Assembly (NCBI GenBank): GCA_024180945.1
Contig: JAKSGN010000006.1
Location: 3,596,001-3,660,000, forward strand
Direction of reading: 5' to 3'
DNA length: 64,000 nt
Source: Macrophomina tecta
Taxonomy: Eukaryota > Ascomycota > Dothideomycetes > Botryosphaeriales > Botryosphaeriaceae
The notes under the pieces are model-generated. The model was not told the DNA's origin. It saw only the letters and a list, made by a program, of their open reading frames with translations, and did no database searches. Positions 45,829-57,699 of this stretch are shown here, piece after piece. Each line of letters starts with the position of its first letter. The first letter of the stretch is position 1. A program made the position numbers and the translations under genes.

Positions 45829-48800
45829 ATGGGCAAGCTCATTCGGCTCGAACTCTTCAGTGCGCCCCTCTCCGCGCCGTACTACCGAGACGTGCTGTGT
45901 CGCTGACCTGCTGCCAGACTTCAAGTCTTATCGCGGCCACCATGTTCTGCTCTTTGGCGACTCGCATTTCACATCTATTATCGGTCCCAATGGTTCAGGC
46001 AAGTCCAATTCGTAGGTCGGCCCGCGCATGTGTAGCTGTGCGTCTACTGATGCACCTCTAGCATGGACGCCATCTCGTTCGTCCTCGGCATCAAGTCTTC
46101 GCACCTTCGCTCGACCCATCTGCGCGATCTAGTCTACCGCGGCCGCGTCCTCCGTACCTCTAAGATCAACGCAGACGGCACCGCCACCGAGCAAACGGGC
46201 GACACGCTGACCAATGGACACACCAACGGGGCTATAGCTTCGGATGATGAAGGAAGCACTCAGCGGAGCAGTCAGCGCAATGACCCGCAGACGGCCTGGG
46301 TTATGGCTGTTTACGAGGACGACGCTGGTGAAGAACAAAAATGGAAGCGCACAATTACCAGCAACGGCCAGAGCGAGTACAGAATCAACAACCGTATCGT
46401 CACCGCCAAGCAGTATAACGACGCTCTTGAGGCCGAAAATATCTTGATCAAGGCTCGCAATTTCTTGGTCTTCCAAGGCGATGTGGAGGCTATTGCATCG
46501 CAGTCGCCCAGGGACCTTACTCGCCTCATCGAACAGATTTCCGGGAGTCTCGAGTACAAGGCCGATTACGAACGCCTGAAAGTTGAGGCTGAGAAGGCTG
46601 CTGACGATCAAGGCTTCAAGCTTAACCAACGGCGCGCCATCAACTCGGAAATCAAGCAATATCAGGAGCAAAAGAGAGAAGCCGAGAATTACGCTCGGAA
46701 GGCCGAGGAGCGTGACCAGGCCGTGGTCAGGCACGTCCTCTGGAAGCTTTTCCATTTTCAAAGGGTAATTGAAGAGTCCGGGGCGGAGATTCAGAAACAT
46801 CAAGAGGAGTTGAAGGAACACCGCCGTAGCGTCGAGAAATATGAACAGAGGCTCGAGGAGGCGAAGCGCGCACAGGCAAAGGTCGGCCGGGATGTCTCCA
46901 AAGTCGAGCGGAGCATCAAGGATAAAGAGAAGGAGATCGAGGACAAGGAGAACAGCCTGGTGCCCATTGATGAGAAGATCGCCATCTCGAATCGAAATCT
47001 AAAGAGATACGAGGCAAGGATTGAGGAGATCACCAAGGAAAGCGACAGTCAATCCCACAATGTCGACCAATTGAAGAAGGGGCTCGCTACTGTCCAAAAG
47101 GCGCAGCAAAAATGGGAGGAAGACTTCCGTCAGACAACGCAAGGTGGCCAGCAACTGAGCGAGGCAGATTTGCAGGAGCACAGCCGGCTACGAAGCGAAC
47201 TCACAAAACTTACCGGTGCCAACCAGATCCGCGTCGATAATCTCACCCGTCAGCTGAAGACGGACGAAGAGACAGTCAACAGCCTTAAAAGCAAAGTTGA
47301 GAGCACACAGTCCCAGGCTCAGAAGCTGAAGGAGGAGCTACAGCAGCTCAGCAACCGCCGCGATACCACGAAGGCGCAGATTAAACAGACGCAAAAAGAG
47401 ATGGACACTAAGAAGAAGGAGTTCGCCAGGCTCGAATCAGAACGTCTTCGCGCCGCACAGAAGCGACTCGAGCTTGACGAGAAGATCCAGGATGTTTTGA
47501 ACAAGCTGCTCGAAGCAGACGATGGCCGACGTGAGAGTGAGAAGGAGCTGCGTGCGAAGGAGACCGTCGCTGCAATGAAGCGAATTTTTCCCGGTGTTCG
47601 TGGAAGAGTACATGAGCTCTGCAAGCCCAAGCAAAAGAAATTTGAAACAGCAGTCAGCACCGTTCTCGGACGCCACTTCGATGCTATCGTGGTCGACACC
47701 GAAAAGACTGCTAAAGACTGTATTCAATACCTTCGCGATCAAAGAGCTGGACAAGGGACGTTTATTCCTCTGGACACAATTCAAGTTAAGGCTGTCAATC
47801 CTAATCTGAAGGGCATGCACCGTGGCATGCGCCTCGCGATCGATACCATTGAGTACGACAATTCCGTTGAGCGAGCGATGTCCTATGCTTGCGGCAACTC
47901 GATTGTTTGCGACGACCTCAATGTTGCGAAGCACCTTGCCTATGAGAGAGGGGTTGATGCGAAGGCTGTTACCCTAGACGGCGTTGTTATCCACAAGGGA
48001 GGTCTAATGACCGGTGGACGAGGTCCACAAGATCGCAATGCCCGTCGTTGGGAGGACTCGGAAGTCGAGAATCTACGTCGCTTGAGGGACAAGTTGATAG
48101 CGGAGCACTCCGCTCTGCCGAAGGGCCACCATCGCAGCCCGGAAGAAGAGGCTCTTCACGGTGAATTGGCTGGCTTGGACCAGCGCCTTCGCTACATGCA
48201 GGAAGAGGTCAAGACCCTCGACCGCAACGTCGAGAGCAAGAAACGTGAGCACACGTTTGCCACGGAACAACTGGACGAGGCTCGTCCGAAGTACCAGGAG
48301 CAGTTGCAAGGCTTGAACGATCTGAAGACCAGCTTGCTAAAGTACCAGACCTCAATAAGTAAGGTCGAAGACGAGGTCTTTGCTACCTTCTGTCAGCGCC
48401 TAGGCTATGAAAACATCAGGGCCTTTGAAGCCCAGCAGGGCTCTCTGCAGCAAGAAGCGGCGCAAAAGAAGCTTGAGTTCAACATCCAGCGCAGCAAACT
48501 GGAGAACCAACTGAGCTTCGAGACCCAACGCCTGCAGGGTACTCGTGATCGCATCAAGGCTTTGGAGGACCACGCGGCTCGGGACCAACAGCTAATCGCG
48601 AACTTGGAATCCCAAAAGGAGACGATTCAGAACGAAATTGATGTGCTCAGCGCTGAGCTGGATCAACTCAAAGAACAACTTGCCGGCCTTCGCGACAAAT
48701 ATAATCAACGTGTCGAAGGTGTCAATGAGCATCGCCGCGAGCTGCAAAAACGCAACAAGAGCGTCGAGGGAACGCTTAAGGCCGTTTCCAGTCTCGAATC

Positions 48801-49807
48801 AGAGGTTCAACGCAATGCAGCTGATCGCTATGCGCTGCTTAGGAAATGCAAGATCGACGAAATCAAGATTCCTCTTGCACGAGGGTCACTTGACAAGCTC
48901 CCTTTGAACAATTTGATGAACAGCGCAGGGGACCCTGATGCGATGGATGTAGATGGTGAGGACCAGGATGCCACTCAGCTTGCTGGAGTCGAGGTTCAAA
49001 ACTATGGCATCGAGGTTGATTTCGCGTCCTTGGACGAGGATCTCAAGGAAGATGATTCTGGAAAGGCCGATGAGAAACTGCAAGAAACCATCAGCACTTT
49101 GACCTCTGAGCTCGACAAGATGGCTCCTAATATGCGTGCCAACGAACGTTTGGAGGGAGTCGAGTCCCGCCTCAAAACCACGGAGAAAGACTTTGAAAAT
49201 GCGCGCAAAGCGGCAAGCCGTGCCCGCAGAGAGTTTGAGGATGTCCGAGAGAAGCGCCTTGAACTCTTTAACAAGGCGTTTGAACACATCAGTGGACAGA
49301 TTGGGAAGGTCTACAAGGACTTGACAAGATCTGCGGCATTCCCGCTCGGCGGCCAAGCATACCTGGATCAAGAAGACAGCGAAGAGCCCTACCTCGCTGG
49401 ACTCAAGTACCACGCCATGCCTCCGCTCAAGCGTTTCCGAGATATGGAACATCTCAGTGGCGGCGAGAAGACGATTGCTGCCCTGGCTCTCTTGTTCAGT
49501 ATCCATTCATTCCAGCCCAGTCCCTTCTTCGTCCTCGACGAAGTTGACGCGGCTCTTGACAACATCAACGTTATGCGGGTCGCACAGTATGTGAAGGAGC
49601 ATGCTGGCCCAGGCATGCAGTTCATCGTCATCAGTCTCAAAACGGGCTTCTTTCAGGAGAGTGAGAGCTTGGTGGGCGTGATGAGAGATCAGGTCGCAAA
49701 TTCCTCGAGGACATTGACGCTGGATGTAAGTGCAAACCCTTCGGCACCGGATAATGCGGCAGATGCTAATGATAATATCACAGCTACGGAAGTATCAAGC
49801 GGCATAA
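45829..49807 (+). CDS. SMC1: Cohesin subunit SMC1
   Basis: Exons 45829-45859, 45918-46011, 46062-49725 and 49784-49807 give 1270 aa, a normal SMC1 length. It begins MGKLIRLELFNFKSYRGH, with Walker A GPNGSGKS at residues 33-40, interrupted by intron 2 just after it. A long coiled coil runs to the hinge (about 545-690, FPGVRGRVHELC to GGLMTGGRGP), and a second coiled coil follows. An acidic insert (DAMDVDGEDQDA) lies in it. The C-terminal ATPase lobe has the signature LSGGEKT near residue 1173 and Walker B FFVLDEVDAALDN near 1197-1209. With SMC3 and the kleisin it forms the cohesin ring that holds sister chromatids and shapes chromosomes. The last coding exon is only 24 nt (LRKYQAA and stop), which restores the expected end after TLTLD. 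Confidence 0.97.
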
Positions 49808-50691
49808 AGCAAGATCTTTCAGTCTTGTTGAGTATAGTTCATGTGCAGTGTTGTGTAGGTTTCCATTTCCGCATCCGGAAATTCATACTGCGGGATTCGA
49901 TCAAGTTACCCAGCGACAGTGTGGGGGCGTTCTGGATCGTTTAAGCGTGCTGTTTCTCCTTACAGGTCCGCGTGTCCTAGTCAATGAGAATTTCAATGAC
50001 ATGCATCCCCAAATATTTCGGACCGTATCTCAGATGCCGTAGCATCCCACATCATCTCAGAAGTATTCTCGTGAGTTGATTTAGCTTATGAAGTCTTTGC
50101 CGCATATGATCAGGAGTAAGAGTAAAGAGCCGCCCAAACAACATGGCTGCAATTCCCCCAAGTTAGGCTCTAAGGCGGTCTAGTATGCCAACAGCATAAG
50201 AATTACAGCCCTCGTGCGCAGTCGGGGTTAACTTGGCAAGCCACCCCCTTCTATGCCTAGTCTATCGTGGGAATAAACTTACTCCCCTCGCGTACGAGCT
50301 AAATATCGCATCAACCACGAGTATGGGCACCCAGATGCCAAAATGAGACTCGGGGAAGGCAATTATCAAGACTTGTTTTCCCTAATTAGCTCAAGAGAAC
50401 CTGATCTGGGCGATCTTCGCGAGAATCCGTAGGTGCAGCGATTGCGTGATGACGCCGAGAGCGGGGTCCGTCGCGGATGACCATGTTCCGAGCAGTGTTG
50501 TTGGCTTGCTACACTTATTGCATCATCAGCTCCTGCCTCCGCCTCATATCCAATAGACTGCTATATCAGGGCGCGATACCGTCCTGCAGACGCTCCTGCA
50601 TAGAATTCCTGTCCCGGGCACATTTGTGCAAGGACCTAAATCAACACCATAGTCCCGAACGGGAAACCACGGATAGGCTTCATCTCTCGAT
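49808..50691. other. Intergenic region between SMC1 and carbonic anhydrase
   Basis: 3' UTR of SMC1 and promoter of the next gene. Nothing else supported. Confidence 0.5.
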
Positions 50692-51341
50692 ATGGCGACT
50701 CCAAACCAACAGAACCTTGTCGAAAAGAACAAGCAATACGCTGCATCATTCGATAAAGGACACCTTCCGCTCCCGCCGGGCAAGAAATATGCTGTCTGTC
50801 AGTACCCCACAAAACGGCATCCCTCCTCAGACAATGCTGACCAACGCCTTCTAGTGACGTGCATGGATGCACGAATCGACCCGGCCGCTGCCTATGTAAG
50901 AGGACGCTTATCTCGTTGTGAATTTGAAGAGCACCCAGGTAGGAAAAAAAAAAAAAAAGCTACTCACACTCCCTCCAGGGAATCGATCTCGGAGATGCCC
51001 ACGTCATCCGGAACGCCGGGGCTTCGGCCAAGGACGCGCTGCGCAGCTTGATCATCTCAGAGCAGCTCCTGGGGACGCAGGAGATCCTGCTCATCAAGCA
51101 CACGGGCTGCGGCATGTTGACATTTGAGAACGAGCAGGCACGGGCTATTGTCGAGAAGAAGTTGGGAAAGGAGGCGGGCGAGCAGGTCAAGGGGCTCGAC
51201 TTCTTGCCATTTCCGGATTTGGAAGAAGAAGTTCGCAAGGACGTGGAGTGGTTGAGGGAGCAGAAGACGATCCCGGAGCACGTCACGGTCAGCGGCTGGG
51301 TGTACGAGGTAGAGACGGGCAAGGTCAGGAGGGTGGAGTAG
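50692..51341 (+). CDS. Beta-class carbonic anhydrase
   Basis: Exons 50692-50797, 50855-50895 and 50979-51341 give 169 aa, matching the short form of the family (about 160-220). Zinc ligands are visible: Cys38 in TCMDARIDP, with the Asp40-Arg42 dyad, and His90/Cys93 in IKHTGCGM. Other family blocks are DLGDAHVIRNAGASAKDALR and SLIISEQLLGTQEI, and the tail VSGWVYEVETGKVRRVE. It catalyses reversible hydration of CO2 to bicarbonate, probably in the cytosol since no targeting peptide is seen. The small class with KHTGCGML is close to bacterial-type short beta enzymes. Exon 2 is only 41 nt, and the second intron contains a poly-A tract. Confidence 0.94.
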
Positions 51342-51987
51342 GTGCCGGCGGCGCGGGCTATTTTAGGCAGCCTGGGCTGAAGGGGCTTGACGAGCGTACG
51401 AGGCGCATTGGTATCGAAGAGCACAGAATCAAAGCTGATGAGAGGCGTTCTTGTCGATCCCGAGGGTTGCGCTGAGGTGTGATCGCCCGAGGAAATTGGA
51501 TTGCCAAAAATGCGTGCAGCAGGCGATCAGATAAAAAGCCAGAGGCAGCCTCCAGCAGCGCACGAAAACTGGCTGCCTGCCTGGATCATCCTTGCCGCAG
51601 CCTCCGAACGCCGCATCTGCAGGGACGGGATTGGCGTGCTTGAACACTAGCCAGCCGCGTTCCGCTGAAAGCCCAACGCCTCGTCAACACCCTCGGACGC
51701 GGCCTTCAGGAGTCGCAGTCGTCGTTGTGCGCAAACAGCTCTGCACAGGGACACGCCAGTCTCTCGCTCCCGTCACGCGCCTGCATCCGTCCGCTTCTAC
51801 TTGAAACATTATCCAGGCACGCCCGCCTTATTCAGTCACCGCCCGCGCCCACCGACCACCGACCCAAGCCTCCGTACACGCCTCGCCATTCCACGCCGCT
51901 GACCACCCCAGGCCCGCGGCCCGGCCTCCACCACTCCACCACTGCTCCCACACTCCCTTACCAGCCCTCCTCTGTCCAACCCCAGCC
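51342..51987. other. Intergenic region
   Basis: Pyrimidine-rich promoter/leader of the following gene; no ORF is convincing. Confidence 0.45.
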
Positions 51988-53208
51988 ATGTCGTCCGCCG
52001 ACCAAGCCCGACCGGTCACCCCCGGCTCGCCGCAACACCGCCGTCGCACCTCTTCCCTTGATTTTACACGCTCTCCGCCGAGCCGTCGCTCATCCGCTGC
52101 ATACTCGCCCGTGCAGACTCGCCCGCCCCACAGCCTGCACCCTGCCGCCAGCTACGCCGACCTCAACGGCGACGCCGATGACTCCTTCAACGCCGGCGAG
52201 CTGGGCAACCTGGCCGATGAGCTGGCCGAGGCCGAGGAGGACGACTACGAGGACGGCGAGGGGGATGCTTCGATGATGCAGTCGCAGATGGTGGAGCAGA
52301 ACAACGCCCAGGAGCTGACCAACGGACACGCCCGCCATGTCTCCCGCGACGAGCACCTGCAAACCCCCAAGACAATCACCACTCTGAGCCCTGCTTCCAA
52401 GGCCAACCATCGCCGCAGCCGCTCCCGCTACGATGGCTCGGACTACGGCAGCGAGAGTGACCTCGAGGCCTCGGACAGCATCTCCGCAAGCTTGGAGGCC
52501 AAGATGGCTGCAATCGAACACCTGGCCCGCCGTGGAACTGAGGACAATGGAAGCGCCACTGACGGTGTCTTCATCCGCTTGACCGAGCAGCTGCGCGACC
52601 TGGGCAGTCAGGCCGGCGTTGAGAGTGGTGCTACGCGGTATGTGCTTGACATCTTTCAAGGCACCTTTCGGAGCACACGAAGACTAATCCACGCTTGCAG
52701 TCTAATCACCGCCCACACCGCCCTGACGACGCACCTCACGCATCAGACTCGACTTCTCACCTCGCTGACGTCGTCTCTCCTTTCCCCTCTCGCACCGCCT
52801 CTCTCCCCAGAGGCCATTGACAGCCTCCTGCCCCTCATTGCCGATGCACTGGCACACCTCCCAGCCGCTCCTCCCACTCCCCTCAATGCCCTTGCGAACC
52901 TGAGCAACCAGACCCACGATTTCCTTGACACGGTCAGCTACCTTTCCGACAGTCTGCACATGGGCCGCCAGACATCAAACTTGGCCCAACGGAGGTTGAA
53001 GGTGGTCAGGGAGGCCATGGGTGAATGGCGCCGGGAGAACGAGCTGCGCGAGGAGGGCATCCGGTGGATCGAGAAGGGCAGCTGGGACACCAAGTTGAAG
53101 GAGCGGGAGGCCGCTAGCGTCTGCGAGGATGTGGTTGGTGGCTTCGAGGAGGCTTGTAGGGGCTGGCGGGAGAGGTTGGTCGCCATGAGTGAAGTCCCCG
53201 CGGCTTGA
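51988..53208 (+). CDS. Hypothetical helical protein with disordered N-terminus
   Basis: Exons 51988-52637 and 52701-53208 give 385 aa. The 63-nt intron has GTATGT..CTAATCC..TTGCAG signals; being a multiple of three without a stop, it would also be readable if retained. The N-terminal 190 residues are Ser/Arg/Pro-rich with phosphorylation-type SP/TP sites and an acidic patch (LAEAEEDDYEDGEGD). The C-terminal half is helical: AKMAAIEHLARRGTEDN, a Leu/Thr/Ser-rich segment around LTHQTRLLTSLTSSLLSPL, and a final amphipathic region (RRLKVVREAMGEWRRENELR, EACRGWRERLVAMSE). No family recognised, no signal peptide, no membrane span. Likely a nuclear or cytosolic scaffold protein; function unknown. 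Confidence 0.85.
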   Translation: MSSADQARPVTPGSPQHRRRTSSLDFTRSPPSRRSSAAYSPVQTRPPHSLHPAASYADLNGDADDSFNAGELGNLADELAEAEEDDYEDGEGDASMMQSQMVEQNNAQELTNGHARHVSRDEHLQTPKTITTLSPASKANHRRSRSRYDGSDYGSESDLEASDSISASLEAKMAAIEHLARRGTEDNGSATDGVFIRLTEQLRDLGSQAGVESGATRYVLDIFQGTFRSTRRLIHACSLITAHTALTTHLTHQTRLLTSLTSSLLSPLAPPLSPEAIDSLLPLIADALAHLPAAPPTPLNALANLSNQTHDFLDTVSYLSDSLHMGRQTSNLAQRRLKVVREAMGEWRRENELREEGIRWIEKGSWDTKLKEREAASVCEDVVGGFEEACRGWRERLVAMSEVPAA

Positions 53209-54337
53209 GAGGACAAAAGCCTTTTTGGTACGGAGTTGATTGGATGGGTGGGGGAGAAGGAACATGACAGCAACAACACATTGATATCCACAGATAAGAG
53301 AAGGGAAGCATTTGCGCCAACGGTGCTTGGCTTGATGCGCCGGCACCACGACATGAGACTTGATACCGTTTCTTTTTCCCCTTTTATGTTTCCGAAGGAC
53401 ACAGCACACACATTGCCGAGCCTCTGGGGCGGAAGCGGAGAGACAGAATAGACTGGAAATACCTTTTTTCTCGAAAACCGAACTCGAGTGGGAGGTTAGA
53501 AGGAGTACATGGGAATTGGGGCATCTTATACGGCGTTAGGAAGATTGAAGGATACACTGGGAAAGGCGGAGCCTTTCCTCGCGGAAGAGAAAGGGAGTTG
53601 GCCGTAGCCCATTCCACTGGAGTTTATTCCCGCAGATTGTTTCAGTTCCTCCTCCGCGCACTTGAGATGCACCGGTTCGGCCCATAATCAGGGACGCGAG
53701 ATCAGCAAAAAAAGAAAAGAGACCAGCAGGCACATCAACATTCCTTCTCTGCACCGTTTCCTTTGTGAAGAATTTTATCTTCCTTTGTGTAGCGATTAGG
53801 TACATTGCATCCATCATTACCTTGGTAGAGATATGTATTTCCTTTTTCTTACGGGAGGCCAGGAGCATTGGGTAGTGTAGAAGATGGATACTGGCGTCGC
53901 ATTGTCTTTTCCCGAGTGTGTATGATACTGACTGATTGCCGAGGATCCACTGTAAAAAGACTATCATTAGGCAAGTATTGGCATTCAAGACATTTATAAC
54001 ATCTTTATGGCAGCTCGCAAACTGGTGCTTTTTTTTTTATTTTTTATTTTTTTTGGATAGTCCTCAGATGGCAGAGAGTCGATCACGTCAATGCCCAGTC
54101 AGGATGCTGCTCGACTGAAAAAGCTTACCAGAACGCTTAAGAAGAGCTCCATTTGATCAATTCACAGGTCCATGCACATGTTGGGCAAGGACAGATCTAT
54201 AATGCAAGGCAGTCGAGAACAGTTTCATTGCCTCTTCCCGGGTATTAGTCAATGGCGCCATACTCCTCTGCACCGCGTCTATATCCAACCAACTGAGCCA
54301 ACACACAAGTTTCTTATCATAAAACAACGCCGCACCC
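53209..54337. other. Convergent 3' region
   Basis: Shared downstream space of a plus- and a minus-strand gene, AT-richer, with T-tracts near 54029-54056. No gene seen. Confidence 0.5.
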
Positions 54338-54984
54338 TCAGAGCTTCGACCTCTGAATGCCCGTATTCACCTTCCCATGCTCACACGTATAGCACACCTC
54401 TCCGCCGGCGCCGTCCTCGCGCTCAGCGTTCCACTTCCTCATCACGCCGCGCGTCATGCCGTTCCGCTTGCCCAGCGCCGTCACCTCGCACTCGACGCGC
54501 GCGTACTCGCCCACCGTGATCGGCTTGAGGTACGTGCAGTTCAGCGTGCGCGACACGTTGTTGGCTTCCCACCCGGTGCCCTCGACGCCCTCGACGCAGC
54601 TGATCGTCGCCGACGTCAGCATGTCGAACAGCGTCGCCACCGCGCCGCCGTGCAGCGCGTGCCCCGCGTTCGTGAGTTCGACGGGCACGTAGACTTTCCA
54701 GGCGGTCCAGGCCAGGGGCTCTTCTTTCCACGGGGCGGACGGGTCGCGCGCCGTCGCGGAGAGGATCTCGCAGTTGCGCAGGGCCGTGGCGTCGAAGTGC
54801 TGGGAGTCGGGACACGGCGGTCAGGCTCGGGTTTGGCGGGTTGGGTGGATGGAGGGGACGGAGACGGGCTACTTGCCTTGTAGTCTGGGTTCTCGCGGAT
54901 GTACTTCGCGTACCGCGCGGCGCGCTCCTTGATCGGGAGTTTGCTGTCGAATTTTGGAGCTTTAGGATCGTATTCTTGCGCCAT
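54338..54984 (-). CDS. Hotdog-fold acyl-CoA thioesterase (PaaI/THEM-like)
   Basis: Minus-strand exons 54984-54877 and 54799-54338 give 189 aa. The intron uses a GC donor (AAG|GCAAGT) with a CCTGACC branch site and CCCAG acceptor; this joins ENPDYK to HFDATALRN in frame. The hotdog block is VPVELTNAGHALHGGAVATL followed by FDMLTSATISCVEG, where the Asn..His-Gly-Gly segment forms the CoA thioester active site in relatives, then NVSRTLNCTYLKPITVGEYA. It should hydrolyse acyl- or aryl-CoA thioesters; the substrate is unknown. No classical mitochondrial presequence or peroxisome signal is obvious (it ends RSKL, which is close to a PTS1 SKL tripeptide and could direct it to peroxisomes). The length suits human THEM2-like proteins with an added N-terminal helix. 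Confidence 0.9.
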
Positions 54985-55956
54985 TTTTTTTTTTTGGCTT
55001 CTTTATTCTTTTTTCTCCTTCGGGTATGCGGATTGGTAGAGAATGAATTTTTTGGTTTTTTTTTTTTTTTTTTTGGCTCTCCTCCAGCTGCCAGCTCGGC
55101 GGGCGCAAGAGGAGGCTACAAGTGGGTATTATATCATTGTGAATGAGAGATCCACTCACCTCATGATGATGGGAATACTGGGGGTGTTACGTCGGCCGAT
55201 ATCTTTTTCTACGGGCGTATCTTTGGAATTATCAGAGAAGCGTTGCGGGTCCACTGGTCACATCGGAGCACAGTGCTTGCGTGCACAGTTCGCGTTCAGG
55301 GCATTGAGTCGTCGAGGAAGGAGAGCGTGGGTGGACCCACGGAAGGTGAGAAGACGCGATTTCGGAGATCCGAGTTTTGCCTCGGCTCCTGCCCGGAGAA
55401 GCTTAGTGGGGTTTGGCGAGTCCCTTTTGAATAGTAGATCGAAGCACCGCCGCGTCTCAGGGTCGCGGCAGCGCAATGTAGAAATGGCCGGATTTCGGCG
55501 GCCTGGCGAGTACTTGTGCGAGTTGACGCGTTGTGTGAACAAGTTCAGGACTACTCTAAAATTCCCAAGAGACTCTTAGCAGTTCGCACCGCTCGGGGAG
55601 ATGTGAGGACATTCTTCTCGCCACACCAGTCTCACACCACTGATGGCAAGGAAGTACTCAACGGTTAGGGAGAGCCAGTCGAAATCTGTCTCATCTCTTA
55701 TTTCCGAGTGATCATGCAGTGTCCACCATGTTCTGGCCGCAGGCGCCGTGAAGCTCGCAGTGTGCTGCAGACGGTAATAAGAAGATGCCATTGCGTGAGC
55801 TACGGCATCATCCCGGAGTTTCAGCGTGCAGTATGATCCGAATGAAAGCTTCACTTGCATCAAGATCCGTAGGATTGCACTATCGAGAGTGAACAAACAA
55901 ACATGTGGCTGGTGGTGCCTTATCGATAATCCTCTGTGGCGCATGAGAGGCTGACG
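54985..55956. other. Divergent promoter region
   Basis: Between the thioesterase (-) and CSN1 (+). T-runs lie at 54985-54994 and 55058-55074. The ORF at 55043-55579 has no ATG start or domain and is not accepted. Confidence 0.45.
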
Positions 55957-57699
55957 ATGACGGCGGGCGGCGAAGCTGGAGCCTCCACCGCGGGCTGCCT
56001 CTCCACCAAACACTCCTCCTGCCGCTCAACATCCTTCTCGATGGCGCCCCCTAACGTTGAGGATTCCGCCTTCTTCGTCGAGGCAAAGGCCCAGGGCCGT
56101 ACCGTCGTCAAGGGTACGCATTGTAGCCTACGAAACACCACCAACGTACGCTGACGGAGCTCCTTCAGATCCGCCCAAGTTCGATTTCGAGTCGTACATC
56201 GCCAACTACCAAGGTTAGACCTTTTTTTGCTTCCCCCAGCTGAACTCGGACGTTGCTGACGTGTTTGCTTGCACCATAGGCAGGACCCGCTTGGAGCGCT
56301 TGTACCTCATCGGCACCACCTCCACCTACCTCAGCGTCGATGCCCTCCATGCTGCCATCGCCGAAGCGAAGCAGGGCAAGGATGTCAACTTTTACTCCCT
56401 CCTTACCGATCGTCTCCACCAGATTGTTCAAGATGACCCGCTCGGCATTCCCGACGTGCAGTGGTGCGAGCGCAAGACGAAGGAGGTGAAGGCTGAGCTG
56501 GAGAGCTTGGAGCAGCAGCTCAAGCAATACAAGAACAACTTGATAAAAGAAAGCATAAGGGTCAGTCAGCTCCAAAATGCCGTCGCATCCCAGTATTTGA
56601 CACTGTTGGGGACAGATGGGCCATGACGACTTGGGTCAATTCTACACGGACATCGGAGATCATGCTTCCGCCATGAAGTCGTACGCGCGCGAACGCGACT
56701 ACTGTAATACTACACAGAACGTCGCCGACATGTCCCTCAAGCTCATATACTCCGGAATTCTCCAACGCAGTTGGACTACTGTGAACTCCAACGTCTCTAA
56801 GATTCAACCGATGTCCTTGAAGCCCGAAGAGAAGGCCAGATTGGATCCCATCTGCAACGCCGTCCTGGGCCTTAGCCAATTGGCAAGCGGCAACTACAGA
56901 GAGGCCGCCAGGCAATTCCTCCTCGTCAACCCTAGTTTCATGACGAACGATAAGCAGGCGAACATTACATGGCAGAAGCAGGTCCTCACGGGCAACGATG
57001 TTGCCGTTTACGGTGGTCTTTGTGCTCTCGCATCCATGGACCGTTCTGAACTGCAGCGCTTGGTGCTCGACAACAATGACTTCCGCCAATTCCTCGAACT
57101 GGAACCCCACATCCGCCGTGCCATTTCACTTTTTTGCGGCAGCAAGTACACGCAGTGCTTGGAGATTCTCGAGGCATACCGCACAGACTACTTGCTGGAC
57201 ATTTACCTCAACCCTCACATCAAGGAGTTGTACGGCAGGGTTCGCAGCAAGAGCATAGTGCAGTACTTTATTCCCTTTAGCTGTGTCACTCTCCAGCAAA
57301 TGGACAAGGCATTCGCACCCGTCGGTGACGTGTCAATTGAGGATGATCTGACCGAGATGATACACCGCGGCGTTCTGGATGCCCGTATAGATCTCGTAGA
57401 CAAGGTATTTAGCCTCGGATTCGCTCAATCTGCAAAGAATAAGTCGTTGACCTGTTTCACAGCTCCTCGTCTCCCCACCCACAAACCCACGCACCCAGGT
57501 CCATGCCAATGCTATTAAGATGGCCCAAGACTACGAGCACACACTCCGCCTGCGCTTGGTCCGCCTGAACATGATGAACGAGGGCCTCGTCATCAAGGCT
57601 CCCAAGGGCCACCAGCAGAACCAGAGTCAGACGCTGGAGTCTGGATTCGATCCTGTGCAGGCGGCTCAGGTTGTCGGTGGCAAGAGCTGGGGTGGCTGA
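55957..57699 (+). CDS. CSN1: COP9 signalosome subunit 1
   Basis: Exons 55957-56113, 56169-56213, 56280-56560, 56616-57404 and 57463-57699 give 502 aa, close to Aspergillus CsnA. After a 28-residue N-terminal stretch comes PPKFDFESYIANYQGRTRLE and then RLYLIGTTSTYLSVDALHAA, the CSN1/Rpn7 N-terminal repeats (KESIRMGHDDLGQFYTDIGD). The PCI/winged-helix part (about 290-430) reads LFCGSKYTQCLEILEAYRTD, SKSIVQYFIPFSCVTLQQMD and IHRGVLDARIDLVDKLLVSP. The complex removes Nedd8 from cullins and in filamentous fungi controls development and light response. The ATG at 56041 (MAPPNVED) is an alternative start. CSN1 rather than Rpn7 is chosen for the DFESYIANYQGRTR motif and lack of the proteasome-specific N-terminus. 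Confidence 0.93.
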
